From Enterococcus sp. DIV2402 (GTDB lineage: Bacteria; Bacillota; Bacilli; Lactobacillales; Enterococcaceae): a DNA stretch of 64,000 bases. Position numbers and translations under genes: made by a program. The stretch's first letter is position 1; the number at the start of each line of letters is the position of its first letter. The stretch covers positions 1,023,501 through 1,087,500 of the forward strand of contig NZ_CP147251.1 of assembly GCF_017426705.2 (NCBI RefSeq), in the 5' to 3' direction. The notes under the pieces were generated by a model. The model did no database searches and was not told the DNA's origin. It saw only the letters and a program-made list of their open reading frames with translations. This document shows positions 18,390-27,497 of the stretch, one piece after another.

Positions 18390-19619
18390 ATGAAAAAGAA
18401 AATTTCGATGACGAGTCAAATTGTCATTGCTGTGGTTATTGGTATATTGGTTGGTATACTAGTTCCATCAATGGCACAACATTTAAAAATTGTAGGTGAT
18501 TTGTTCTTACGATTAATGCAAATGGCTATTCCGGTTTTAATTTTAGGCCAAATTATTCAAGCGGTTGCAAGTATTGAATCAAAAGAACTAACGAATTTAG
18601 GTGGACGCACAATTTTTGTGTTTGGTTGTTCTTCGCTTTTAGCAGCTACTTGGGGCATTTTGATGGCAGTCGTATTTAATGCTGGTAGCGGAACGGATCT
18701 GTCGAATGTGCAAGAGACAGCTATTGAAGCACAAGAAATATCCTTTTCCGAAACCTTTTTAGGCTTTATCCCTACGAACATTTTTGCGTCACTTTCAAGT
18801 GGTACCATTGTTCAAATTATTGTTTTTGCGCTATTTTTCGGGATTGCATTAAATAAGTTTATGAGCAAACATCCTGAATCAGGGCTTGCTCAAATCATTG
18901 TTGATTTTAATGAAGTTATTTTGATGATTATTCGCTATGTGATGATTATTGCACCACTAGGTATTTTTGCTCTTATTGCATCAACAATTAGTAATTTAGG
19001 CCCAGAAATTATTTTGTCCTTGCTTTCTTATTTGGGCGTGTATGGTTTAGCTACATTGTTATTCTTGGGATTATGGATTACCTTCATTACATTATATGTA
19101 GGTGTCAACCCACTACGTTTAATCAAAAATATGAAAAACATGACTATCATGGCTTTGGCGACAACTTCCTCAGCCATTACTTTGCCAACTGCAATGGAGG
19201 AAACGCAAAATAAATTAGGTGTAAGTGATCGTATCACCAACTTAGTCTTACCTCTAGGAATGTCGTTAAATAGTAACGGTTCAGCGATGCATATGGCCAT
19301 TACGGTAATGACCATTTCCCAAATGTATCAAATCGATTTTAGTATCTCGCAAATGATTTATGTCGCTATTGCTGCAACAGTAATTTCTTTAGCCAATGCA
19401 GTAGTACCAGGTGCAGGCTTAGTTTCTTTAGCGATTATTGTCCCACAAATGGGTCTGCCAATTGAAAGTATTGCGATTTTTGCTGGTGTCGAGTGGTTTG
19501 TCGGTATGTTACGAACCATCTTAAATGTAAATTCCGATGTTTATTCAGCGATTGTTGTTGCTAAATCAGTTAATGAAATTGACTATGATGTTTTTAACGG
19601 CAAAAAAGTAATTGGATAA
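18390..19619 (+). CDS. Dicarboxylate/amino acid:cation symporter (DAACS family)
   Basis: The 409-residue integral membrane protein resembles GltP/DctA carriers. It has about eight hydrophobic segments plus re-entrant regions. The serine-rich re-entrant motif is ATTSSAITLP, and the late part has GMSLNSNGSAMHMA, the region that in GltPh-type carriers binds cation and substrate. Such carriers use H+ or Na+ to import glutamate, aspartate or C4 acids. It sits at the edge of the ureide island with its own RBS (AAAGGAGAG) and terminator. A role in moving oxamate or a ureide is possible but unproven. Confidence 0.88.
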   Translation: MKKKISMTSQIVIAVVIGILVGILVPSMAQHLKIVGDLFLRLMQMAIPVLILGQIIQAVASIESKELTNLGGRTIFVFGCSSLLAATWGILMAVVFNAGSGTDLSNVQETAIEAQEISFSETFLGFIPTNIFASLSSGTIVQIIVFALFFGIALNKFMSKHPESGLAQIIVDFNEVILMIIRYVMIIAPLGIFALIASTISNLGPEIILSLLSYLGVYGLATLLFLGLWITFITLYVGVNPLRLIKNMKNMTIMALATTSSAITLPTAMEETQNKLGVSDRITNLVLPLGMSLNSNGSAMHMAITVMTISQMYQIDFSISQMIYVAIAATVISLANAVVPGAGLVSLAIIVPQMGLPIESIAIFAGVEWFVGMLRTILNVNSDVYSAIVVAKSVNEIDYDVFNGKKVIG

Positions 19620-19625
19620 TAAATG

Positions 19626-19663
19626 AACAGCTAGTTTCTTTAGAGAAATCAGCTGTTTTTTTA
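19626..19663 (+). terminator. Terminator of the DAACS gene
   Basis: The AACAGCT/AGCTGTT stem (19626-19632 with 19651-19657) has an inner TTTCT/AGAAA stem and is followed by a T-run. Confidence 0.85.
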
Positions 19664-19782
19664 ATAAATCGCTGATAGAATCATTGGAATCTTCTTTTTA
19701 AGAATGAAGTTATGTTATACTGTAGAAGAATCTTTTCGTGTAGGTAGAAGATATAACACTGCGATTTTCGTAAAATGTGTTG

Positions 19783-19788
19783 TATAAT
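19783..19788 (+). promoter_or_regulatory. Candidate -10 box of the RNase J2 gene
   Basis: A consensus TATAAT lies about 93 bp before the start codon. No good -35 box is visible at the usual distance. A second candidate, TATACT at 19716-19721, lies further upstream. Confidence 0.35.
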
Positions 19789-19880
19789 GAATAGGATAAT
19801 AATGAACGTGTTTCTTATTTAAAAATAAATATACATACTTATAAGAAGTAGTAAATATAAACAATTGAGAGGTGAAAATT

Positions 19881-21560
19881 TTGAGTAAAATCAAAATTAT
19901 TCCCCTTAGTGGTGTGCGAGAAAATGGTAAAAACTTGTACATTGCTGAAGTGGGAGAGGATATATTTGTGCTAGACTGTGGTCTACGCTATCCAGAAAAT
20001 GAGTTATTAGGAATCGATACGGTCATTCCTGATTTCACGTATTTAGAAGACAATGCCGAGCGTGTGGCGGGTGTATTTTTAACACATGGACATGCTGATG
20101 CAATTGGCGCATTACCATACTTTTTAGAAAAAATCCAAGCACCAGTATTTGGGACAAAATTAACAATTGAATTAGCTAAATTAACCGTACAACGTTACGA
20201 ACCAACAAAGAAATTTAAAGAATTCCACGTCATTGATGTGCATTCTGAAATTGACTTTGGTTCTGCAACTGTTAGCTTCTTTCCAACAACACATTCGATT
20301 CCTGATTCAGTCGGAATCAGTTTGAAAACACCAGCTGGCAATATCGTTTATACAGGAGACTTTAAATTTGATCAGGCAGCTGTTCCGATGTATCAAACAG
20401 ATTTTGCTCGTCTAGCGGAGATTGGTAAAGAAGGCGTGTTGGCTTTATTAAGTACTTCAAGCAACGCTGAAAATCCTGCCACAGTAGCTTCAGAAGCTCA
20501 AATTGCGGATGAAGTCTATGATACCATTCGTTATTGGGAAGGTCGCATTATTGTTGCTTGTGTTGCTAGTAACTTACAACGTGTACAACAAGTGATGGAT
20601 GCTGCTTATCGTTCGGGCCGCAAAGTGGCATTGACGGGACAAGACTTTGGTAAAATTATTCGTACGGCGATGAAGTTAGGTAAATTAGAAATTCCTGATG
20701 AAGCTATTTTAATTACTCAAAAAGAAATGAAAAACTATGATGACGACCAATTAGTTATTTTAGAAACTGGTCGAATGGGTGAACCAATCAAAGCTTTACA
20801 ACGAATGGCAAGTGGTGCTCACCGTACATTACGGATTAAAGAGGGCGATTTGGTTTATATTACTACAACGCCAACGATTGCGATGGAAACCTTTGTAGCA
20901 AAAACAGAAGATATTATTTATCGTGCCGGTGCTACTGTGAAAAATATTTCGGATAACTTACGCGTATCCGGGCATGCAAGTCCAAATGATTTGCAGTTAA
21001 TGTTGAACCTAATGAAACCAAAATATTTTATTCCAGTACAAGGAGAATATCGTTTGCTTTCAGCCCATGCCAGTTTAGCGCAAGAAGTAGGTTTGCCATT
21101 AAACCGTATCTTTATTACTGCGCGTGGGGACGTCTTGGAATACGACAAAGGCGAGCTAACAACGGCCGGTTCAGTTCCCGCAGAAAATGTTATGGTTGAT
21201 GGAATTGGTGTCGGTGATATTGGTAATATTGTCTTAAAAGACCGTAAAGTGTTATCAGAAGATGGTATCTTTGTCGCTGTTGTGACCATTAATCGCCGAG
21301 AAAAACGAATTGTATCGAAACCACAGATTACTTCTAGAGGTTTTGTTTATGTCAAAGCAAGTCGTGACTTGATTCGTGAAGGTGGCGAAATGGTTGAGCA
21401 AATTGTTGACAAACATCTCCATGAAGACGATTTTGAATGGAGTAAATTAAAACAAGATATTCGTGACCAATTAAGTCGTTATTTGTTTGAACAAACAAAA
21501 CGTCGACCAGTGATTTTACCGGTCATCATGGAAGCTAGTCAACGAAATAGAAGAAGATAA
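19881..21560 (+). CDS. rnjB: Ribonuclease J2
   Basis: This 559-residue protein is a beta-CASP metallo-beta-lactamase ribonuclease, part of the RNase J complex that degrades and matures RNA. The metal motif reads HGHADAIG (residues 69-76) instead of the HGHEDHIG of active RNase J1, a change typical of J2 in lactic acid bacteria. The C-terminal KPKYFIPVQGEYR region and the final KTKRRPVILPV-like tail also match. The start is taken as the TTG at 19881, seven bases after GAGAGGTG. A GTG at 19872 overlaps that RBS and is less likely. Confidence 0.93.
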   Translation: MSKIKIIPLSGVRENGKNLYIAEVGEDIFVLDCGLRYPENELLGIDTVIPDFTYLEDNAERVAGVFLTHGHADAIGALPYFLEKIQAPVFGTKLTIELAKLTVQRYEPTKKFKEFHVIDVHSEIDFGSATVSFFPTTHSIPDSVGISLKTPAGNIVYTGDFKFDQAAVPMYQTDFARLAEIGKEGVLALLSTSSNAENPATVASEAQIADEVYDTIRYWEGRIIVACVASNLQRVQQVMDAAYRSGRKVALTGQDFGKIIRTAMKLGKLEIPDEAILITQKEMKNYDDDQLVILETGRMGEPIKALQRMASGAHRTLRIKEGDLVYITTTPTIAMETFVAKTEDIIYRAGATVKNISDNLRVSGHASPNDLQLMLNLMKPKYFIPVQGEYRLLSAHASLAQEVGLPLNRIFITARGDVLEYDKGELTTAGSVPAENVMVDGIGVGDIGNIVLKDRKVLSEDGIFVAVVTINRREKRIVSKPQITSRGFVYVKASRDLIREGGEMVEQIVDKHLHEDDFEWSKLKQDIRDQLSRYLFEQTKRRPVILPVIMEASQRNRRR

Positions 21561-21602
21561 GCGCTACGATAGTGACAACAGTCGTTAACATTGAATGAAA
21601 AT

Positions 21603-21653
21603 AAATAGAGCAACAAGGAAATCAACGTGATTTGCTTGTTGCTCTATTTTTCA
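21603..21653 (+). terminator. Terminator of rnjB
   Basis: A perfect 15-bp stem (21603-21617 with 21635-21649) has a further AAATCA/TGATTT inner stem and ends in T residues. Confidence 0.88.
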
Positions 21654-21665
21654 TTTGCCAACAAA

Positions 21666-21938
21666 TTAGGGGGCTAAAGGACCACCTGATAAAGCTATAA
21701 TGAAAAGTACAACGATAAAAATCAAAGGATTTAAACTAATTATAAATGAAAAAATATCTATTTTTTGTTTATATTTTTTATAGGCTCCGACTGTACTTAT
21801 ACATAACAGCAAAGAAAGAATACCCACTATAGGCGTTCCAAAATCGACATCGGTTAAAAAAATTCTTGTGGGAGGAAACCACACCATTAATAGAATTATT
21901 AGGGCACCAATAAAATTAACTAGAGATATTTTTTTCAT
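21666..21938 (-). CDS. Small membrane protein, unknown function
   Basis: This 90-residue protein has three hydrophobic stretches, at about residues 5-22, 33-52 and 62-84. A short basic loop (KKYKQKID) lies between the second and third. An excellent AAGGAGG RBS lies seven bases before the ATG, which supports it as a real gene. It is divergent from the mannitol operon. I do not recognise a family. Confidence 0.6.
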   Translation of the reverse strand: MKKISLVNFIGALIILLMVWFPPTRIFLTDVDFGTPIVGILSLLLCISTVGAYKKYKQKIDIFSFIISLNPLIFIVVLFIIALSGGPLAP

Positions 21939-22086
21939 AGAATGCCTCCTTCTTGTAAAACGCTTTCTTTAATTGTAACATAACTTTAAGTATGGTTTTA
22001 TGAAAATCTATCTTTGAGCTAAATGCTAGTTGCAAACGATGTTACTAGGTATTTATAAAGCAGTTCAACGTAGTGATTATATTCAT

Positions 22087-22113
22087 TTGTTATTGTTATT
22101 TTTCACATACAAT
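22087..22113 (+). promoter_or_regulatory. Candidate mtlA promoter
   Basis: TTGTTA (22087-22092) and TACAAT (22108-22113) are separated by 15 bp, slightly short. The putative MtlR operator follows three bases downstream of the -10. Confidence 0.4.
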
Positions 22114-22114
22114 G

Positions 22115-22136
22115 ATGGCACAAAGAAGTGTGCCAA
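22115..22136 (+). promoter_or_regulatory. Putative MtlR operator
   Basis: A perfect 7-bp dyad, TGGCACA (22116-22122) and TGTGCCA (22129-22135), is spaced by 6 bp. It resembles the TTGNCACA/TGTGNCAA half-sites I recall for Bacillus MtlR, although the spacer differs. It lies about 95 bp before mtlA. Confidence 0.5.
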
Positions 22137-22230
22137 AACTCCATATAGAAACAATTGAAAACCCTACCAAAATAATTTAGACTAAGTGTGTAAAGAAAAA
22201 TAATTTATTTATTGGGAGGAGAGAAATGAC

Positions 22231-23658
22231 ATGGCGGAAGAGAAAAAAGGAATGAAAGCCAAGGTTCAACGTTTCGGAAGTTATTTAAGCGGAATGGTGA
22301 TGCCAAACATTGGTGCCTTTATTGCGTGGGGTGTTATTACAGCATTATTTATTGGAACAGGTTGGTGGCCAAATGAACAGTTAGCAACAATGGTTGACCC
22401 AATGATCAAGTATTTATTGCCATTATTAATTGGATATACAGGCGGAAGCATGGTTCATGGTCAACGTGGTGCAGTGGTTGGGGCAATTGCTACGATGGGG
22501 GTAATCGTCGGATCAGAAGTGCCAATGTTTATTGGGGCAATGATTATGGGCCCAATTGGTGGTTGGTGTATTAAGAAATTTGATGACTTATTCTCAGATA
22601 AAATTCGTGCCGGATTTGAAATGTTAGTCAATAACTTTTCAGCAGGGTTAATTGGTTTTGCGTTAGCAATTTTAGGATTTTATGGTATTGGACCTGTAGT
22701 TAGTTCATTAACAACAATGATGGGAAATGGCGTAGAAGCTATTGTCAATGCGAATTTATTACCATTAGCGAATATCTTTATTGAACCAGCAAAAATTTTA
22801 TTCTTAAATAATGCAATTAATCATGGTATTTTAACACCGTTAGGAACAGAACAATCTCTTGAAACAGGAAAATCAATTCTATTCTTATTAGAAGCGAACC
22901 CTGGTCCAGGTTTGGGCATATTGTTAGCGTATACATTGTTTGGTAAAGGTTCAGCGAAGTCTTCTGCACCAGGCGCAGTAGTTATCCAATTCTTAGGTGG
23001 GATTCATGAAATTTATTTCCCATATGTAATGATGAAACCAGTTTTATTCTTAGCCGTTATTGGTGGTGGGGTTTCAGGAACATTCGTTTTCCAATTGTTA
23101 AATGCAGGCTTGCAGGCAGCCGCTTCACCAGGATCAATTATTGCAATCTTAGGTATGGCACCTAAAGGCGGCCATCTACCAGTAATTGCTGGTGTGGTTG
23201 TTGCAGCCGTTGTTTCTTTCTTGATTTCGATGGTTATCTTGAAATCTGATCGTTCAACAGAAGATGAATTTGCAGCAACACAAGAAGCCGTTGCAGCTGC
23301 GAAAGCCGAAAGTAAAGGTCAAGCACAAACAGCGGTAGTAGAAGAAACAGTTGTTGAAGCACCAACAGCAGATAAACAAATTGATAAAATTATCTTTGCT
23401 TGTGATGCTGGAATGGGTTCAAGTGCGATGGGCGCATCGGTCTTACGTAACATGATTAAAAAAGCTGGCGTTGATGTTCCAGTAACCAATTCAGCAATTA
23501 ACAATCTAAAAGACGAACCAAACACTTTAATCGTCACACAAGTTGAGTTATATGAACGTGCAAAACAAAAAGCACCATCTTCTGATTTTGTGACAGTTGA
23601 AAACTTTATGAATAGTCCACGTTATGAAGAAGTTGTTAATCGAATGAAAGAACAATAA
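22231..23658 (+). CDS. mtlA: PTS mannitol-specific EIICB
   Basis: This membrane permease imports and phosphorylates mannitol to mannitol-1-phosphate. Residues 1 to about 340 are the EIIC domain, with LLPLLIGYTGG and the substrate-site motif GGIHEIYFP. An Ala/Glu-rich linker follows at about 350-385. The EIIB domain has the phosphorylated Cys391 in IFACDAGMGSSAM. The EIIA part is absent and is encoded separately by mtlF two genes downstream, as is usual in Firmicutes. RBS: GGAGGAG. The 475-residue length is normal for EIICB. Confidence 0.95.
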   Translation: MAEEKKGMKAKVQRFGSYLSGMVMPNIGAFIAWGVITALFIGTGWWPNEQLATMVDPMIKYLLPLLIGYTGGSMVHGQRGAVVGAIATMGVIVGSEVPMFIGAMIMGPIGGWCIKKFDDLFSDKIRAGFEMLVNNFSAGLIGFALAILGFYGIGPVVSSLTTMMGNGVEAIVNANLLPLANIFIEPAKILFLNNAINHGILTPLGTEQSLETGKSILFLLEANPGPGLGILLAYTLFGKGSAKSSAPGAVVIQFLGGIHEIYFPYVMMKPVLFLAVIGGGVSGTFVFQLLNAGLQAAASPGSIIAILGMAPKGGHLPVIAGVVVAAVVSFLISMVILKSDRSTEDEFAATQEAVAAAKAESKGQAQTAVVEETVVEAPTADKQIDKIIFACDAGMGSSAMGASVLRNMIKKAGVDVPVTNSAINNLKDEPNTLIVTQVELYERAKQKAPSSDFVTVENFMNSPRYEEVVNRMKEQ

Positions 23659-23700
23659 GCATCATAGCTAGCTGTTTGCTCGCTACTTGATTGAACATGG

Positions 23701-23736
23701 GGCGAAAAGCAGGGAGATTACTCACTGCTTTTTGCC
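23701..23736 (+). other. Stem-loop between mtlA and mtlR
   Basis: GGCGAAAAGCAG (23701-23712) pairs with CTGCTTTTTGCC (23725-23736) with one G-U pair. Only a short T-run follows, and the mtlR RBS starts seven bases later. It probably reduces read-through or stabilises the mtlA end of the message. Confidence 0.55.
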
Positions 23737-23757
23737 ATTTTAGAGGAGGTGAATAAC

Positions 23758-25824
23758 TTGTATTTCTCGAATCGGGAAAAACAAATTCTAAAACTATTAG
23801 TTGAATATACCGAGGGGATTACTCCGCAAGAATTATTAGATATATTACAAATCAGCAAGCGAACATTATATCGTGAAATATCTAGTATTGAAAAAAGCTT
23901 GAAACCGATGGAAGTTCAAGTTGTGAAACCACGTGGCAAAGGGTATCGGTTAGTTGGCGAAGTTGAAAAGTTAACGGAAATTAAACAAGTGATACAAGAG
24001 GATGAAAAAGCACCTCTTGATACTATTCATCGTCAGAGTGCCTTAGTATCCAGTTTACTTTTGGCAGATGAAGAACAAACGATTGAAGGTTTGGCAATTG
24101 ATTTTGAAGTGAGTCCCAGTACAATCCATGCAGATTTACAAGTAGTAGAAGAAAGCTTAACTGAATATTCTCTAGCGCTGGAACGTCGGAAAGCAAGAGG
24201 CATTATCATTGTTGGTGGTGAATATGAACGCCGTCAAATCTTGGGAAATACTATTTATAGTGGTGTGAGTGAATATGAATTTTTTCATTATCTTTCCTTA
24301 CTGACACCAACGACAACCGAACAAGTAACATCAAATTTCTTCTTGAATCTAATTACATCGCAGGCTTTTTACATTGCTAAAACAGTTATTTTAGATAAGC
24401 GTAACAAACTATTTTTAGAAGTGACGGATAATCAAGTCCAACAAGTGGTAACTATTTTGGCGTTGTCGATTGATCGAGTAAAATCGAATCACTTATTAAT
24501 CTCACCGATTGATGATAGTCAAATTTCATCTGATATTTATGCGTTGGCTGAACAAATTATGGAAAATGTAGAAGAACATGATTTAGTAATGCCGATAGAA
24601 GAAACTATTTTCTTTGCCCGACAGTTAGAAGGAGTCAACTATAAGAAACCACAAAACATCTTTTTAGAAAGCTTTGACGTAGAGTTGTCTTACCAAATTC
24701 GGGAAGTCATCCGTTTTGTTTCAGAAATGACCCATATTGATTTTCGAGCAGATGACACCTTGTATTACGATCTGTTAACCCATTTATCAGCAGCGTTTAA
24801 ACGGATGGATAACCTTGTCCAGTTAGCAAATAATCCACTGCTAGATAAAGTGATGGTGCAATACGATGATTTGACACGAGCGATTCAATTAGCACTTGCC
24901 AAACAGTTTCCTAAAGAGCATTTTTCAAATGATGAATTAGCATATATTGTGATTCATTTTGCGGCATCTTTGGAGCGTAACCCGACAAAAAAAGCTATTT
25001 CCACCTTAGTCTTATGTTCCAGTGGTATTGGCACAGCGAAGATTTTAGAAAGTCGCTTACGCAAATACATTCCTGAAATCGATCATATTCAAGTGATTAA
25101 AATTTCACAGATGAGTCATGTGAATTACAAAGAATTTGATTTGATTCTATCAACCATTTTCTTACCTGATTTTACATTACCGTATAAATTAATTTCACCA
25201 TTATTATTGGACGATGAAATACAAAAAATCAAACAAGAAATTCACGAAAAACGATTTGAGTCAAAAAGTGCTAAACCAACTATTCTGTCAAAAGAATCTG
25301 AAGGTTCTTTTGATCAGGTATATGAAATTATGAAAGTAGGCAATGATTTACTGACACAATTTGATGTTAAAACTATTCAAACTGATAAAAATCTGGACGC
25401 TACCATTCAACAGATTATCAATGAATTGGAAGGTGTCATTGTAGAAGATGCGCAAAAAGTTAGTGAGCGGGTGTTAAAACGCCACCAAACGGCACCTATT
25501 GGCATTCCGGGCACGAATTTAGCGTTGTTCCATAGTGCGAATTCGAATGTGAAAGGACCTTATTTCAGTATTTTTGATTTAACTTCCCCTATTCCTGTAT
25601 TAGGAATGGATCGAAAACCAATGGCGCTTACACGAGTATTGTTAATGTTGGCTCCCGAACCAATGACTACTGCTGAAGAAAAGTTATTAGGTTTAATTAG
25701 TGCTTCAATCATTGAAAGTGATTTAAACATGGATATCTATCAACATGAAACCAAAGAAATTATTTATGAATTAATTAGTTCTCTCTTTGTAAATGAAATA
25801 AGAGAGGTAGAGGAGGAAAAATAA
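23758..25824 (+). CDS. mtlR: Mannitol operon activator MtlR (PRD regulator)
   Basis: This large PTS-controlled activator has two N-terminal helix-turn-helix regions (residues ~5-140), two PRD domains (~180-400), an EIIB-like domain with LCSSGIGTAKIL (~420-435) and a C-terminal EIIA-Mtl-like domain (~545-688). Phosphorylation by HPr and the mannitol EII proteins sets its activity. The start is taken as the TTG at 23758, eight bases after GAGGAGG. The GTG at 23749 overlaps that RBS. The stop overlaps the mtlF start by one base (TAATG). Confidence 0.9.
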   Translation: MYFSNREKQILKLLVEYTEGITPQELLDILQISKRTLYREISSIEKSLKPMEVQVVKPRGKGYRLVGEVEKLTEIKQVIQEDEKAPLDTIHRQSALVSSLLLADEEQTIEGLAIDFEVSPSTIHADLQVVEESLTEYSLALERRKARGIIIVGGEYERRQILGNTIYSGVSEYEFFHYLSLLTPTTTEQVTSNFFLNLITSQAFYIAKTVILDKRNKLFLEVTDNQVQQVVTILALSIDRVKSNHLLISPIDDSQISSDIYALAEQIMENVEEHDLVMPIEETIFFARQLEGVNYKKPQNIFLESFDVELSYQIREVIRFVSEMTHIDFRADDTLYYDLLTHLSAAFKRMDNLVQLANNPLLDKVMVQYDDLTRAIQLALAKQFPKEHFSNDELAYIVIHFAASLERNPTKKAISTLVLCSSGIGTAKILESRLRKYIPEIDHIQVIKISQMSHVNYKEFDLILSTIFLPDFTLPYKLISPLLLDDEIQKIKQEIHEKRFESKSAKPTILSKESEGSFDQVYEIMKVGNDLLTQFDVKTIQTDKNLDATIQQIINELEGVIVEDAQKVSERVLKRHQTAPIGIPGTNLALFHSANSNVKGPYFSIFDLTSPIPVLGMDRKPMALTRVLLMLAPEPMTTAEEKLLGLISASIIESDLNMDIYQHETKEIIYELISSLFVNEIREVEEEK

Positions 25825-26264
25825 TGCAATTAGAAAAAGACATGATTTTATTAAACAAGGAATTTGCTACAAAAGAAGAGGCGATTCGTGAAAGTGGTCG
25901 TTTATTAGTGGAAGCTGGTTGTGTTGATGAAGCTTACGTGGATGCGATGATTGACCGAAATAATTTAGTATCTACTTATATGGGAAATTTCATTGCAATT
26001 CCTCACGGTACAGATGAAGCTAAAAAATTCGTGAAAAAAAGCGGCATTTCAATTATTCAAGTTCCTCAAGGGATTGATTTTAGTACTGATTCTGATGAAG
26101 AAAAATTAGCAATGGTTGTATTTGGCATTGCGGGTGTAGATAACGAGCATTTAGATATCTTACAAAAGATTGCGATTTTCTGTTCAGATGTAGATAATGT
26201 GGTGAAATTAGTGAGTGCATCTTCTGTGGAAGAAATTATTAGCTTGCTTGAGGAGGTTGAATAG
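25824..26264 (+). CDS. mtlF: PTS mannitol-specific EIIA
   Basis: The 146-residue cytoplasmic phosphocarrier passes phosphate from HPr-P to the EIIB domain of MtlA. The phosphorylated residue is His61 in [10 protein letters not shown]. Its ATG overlaps the mtlR stop by one base, and GAGGAGG lies just upstream, so translation is coupled. Length and fold match the mannitol/fructose EIIA family. Confidence 0.95.
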   Translation: MQLEKDMILLNKEFATKEEAIRESGRLLVEAGCVDEAYVDAMIDRNNLVSTYMGNFIAIPHGTDEAKKFVKKSGISIIQVPQGIDFSTDSDEEKLAMVVFGIAGVDNEHLDILQKIAIFCSDVDNVVKLVSASSVEEIISLLEEVE

Positions 26265-26265
26265 A

Positions 26266-27411
26266 ATGAAAGCTGTTCACTTTGGTGCAGGAAATATCGG
26301 TCGTGGTTTTATCGGAGAAATTTTATTCAATAATGGCTTTTCGATTGATTTTGTTGATATTAATGCCACAATTATTGATGCGTTAAAAGCGCGAAATGCC
26401 TATGAAATTGAGTTAGCAAGTGAAGCAAAAGAACGCATTGCGGTAACGAATGTGAATGGGTTAAATAACCAAACAGAACCTGAAGCAGTAGTCGATGCTA
26501 TCGCAGAAGCGGACATTGTGACAACTGCAATTGGACCAAATATCTTGCCTTTTATTGCTGAATTAATTGCAAAAGGCATCCAAAAACGCCGTGAGGCACA
26601 AAAAACGACACCTGTTGATGTAATTGCTTGTGAAAACATGATTGGTGGTAGTCAGTTCTTGTTCTCAAAAGTAAAAGAATATTTAACCGATGAGGACTTA
26701 GCTTATGTGGAAGAATTTGTGGGCTTCCCCAATGCAGCAGTTGACCGAATTGTGCCGATTCAACATCATGAAGATCCCTTATTTGTATCGGTTGAACCGT
26801 TCAGCGAATGGGTAGTTGACGCGAAACAACGCAAAAACCAAGAGCTTAAGTTAGAAAACGTTTTGTATGTAGAAGATTTAGAACCATATATTGAACGGAA
26901 ATTATTTTCTGTTAATACGGGACATGCAACAACAGCGTATACTGGTAGTTTCTACGGCTATCAAACAATTGGAGAAGCCATTGCCGATGAACGTGTATTG
27001 ATGCAATTAAAGAATGTGTTACAAGAAACAGGAGATTTATTGATTGCTAAATGGGGATTTGACCGTGAGGCACATGAAAAATACGCAGAGAAAATCATTC
27101 ATCGTTTTGAAAATCCGTACATTTCAGATGATATCACACGCGTGGCTCGGACACCTATTCGTAAACTGGGCTTTGATGAACGTTTTATTCGTCCAATTCG
27201 TGAAGCAAAAGAGCGTGATCTTTCTTACCAACATTTATTGGAAGTCGTGGCGATGATTTTAAACTATCGTGATGCCGCAGATCAAGAAAGCGAACAGCTA
27301 GCGCAATTATTGGCAGAAAAACCACTACGCGAAGTGATTCAAAGTGTTACCAAACTAGAAGATGACGCGTTGGTTGAAGAAATCGAAAAAGCTTATCAGA
27401 AAAACAAGTAG
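26266..27411 (+). CDS. mtlD: Mannitol-1-phosphate 5-dehydrogenase
   Basis: This cytoplasmic NAD enzyme oxidises mannitol-1-phosphate to fructose-6-phosphate. The 381-residue protein begins [17 protein letters not shown], the nucleotide-binding loop. A catalytic region near residues 205-235 contains the long-chain mannitol dehydrogenase signature [10 protein letters not shown]. The start at 26266 follows GAGGAGG and lies one base after the mtlF stop. Longer upstream readings of the frame lack an RBS. It is the last gene of mtlA-mtlR-mtlF-mtlD. I see no clear terminator after it. Confidence 0.95.
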   Translation: MKAVHFGAGNIGRGFIGEILFNNGFSIDFVDINATIIDALKARNAYEIELASEAKERIAVTNVNGLNNQTEPEAVVDAIAEADIVTTAIGPNILPFIAELIAKGIQKRREAQKTTPVDVIACENMIGGSQFLFSKVKEYLTDEDLAYVEEFVGFPNAAVDRIVPIQHHEDPLFVSVEPFSEWVVDAKQRKNQELKLENVLYVEDLEPYIERKLFSVNTGHATTAYTGSFYGYQTIGEAIADERVLMQLKNVLQETGDLLIAKWGFDREAHEKYAEKIIHRFENPYISDDITRVARTPIRKLGFDERFIRPIREAKERDLSYQHLLEVVAMILNYRDAADQESEQLAQLLAEKPLREVIQSVTKLEDDALVEEIEKAYQKNK

Positions 27412-27428
27412 ATTTTTCATGAGGATTC

Positions 27429-27457
27429 TTGCTTTTACAATAAAAGAATGTTAAAAT
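27429..27457 (+). promoter_or_regulatory. nagB promoter
   Basis: TTGCTT (27429-27434) and TAAAAT (27452-27457) are spaced by the optimal 17 bp, about 40 bp upstream of the nagB start codon. Confidence 0.6.
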
Positions 27458-27471
27458 TGGCATATACCAAA
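27456..27471 (+). promoter_or_regulatory. Putative NagR operator of nagB
   Basis: TTGG-CATATA-CCAA (27457-27470) is a near-palindrome overlapping the expected transcription start. Its TGG-N6-CCA geometry equals the DasR/NagR-type site TGGTCTAGACCA. Confidence 0.5.
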
Positions 27472-27497
27472 ATACAAATTGTAAGGGAGAGTTTTTC

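Noticed and set aside
21954..21971. cre-like TGTAAAACGCTTTCTT upstream of the mannitol operon
   Set aside because: It needs an extra base or three mismatches to fit the consensus and lies about 260 bp from mtlA.
27412..27497. Terminator after mtlD
   Set aside because: No convincing stem was found between mtlD and nagB. Read-through into nagB cannot be excluded.
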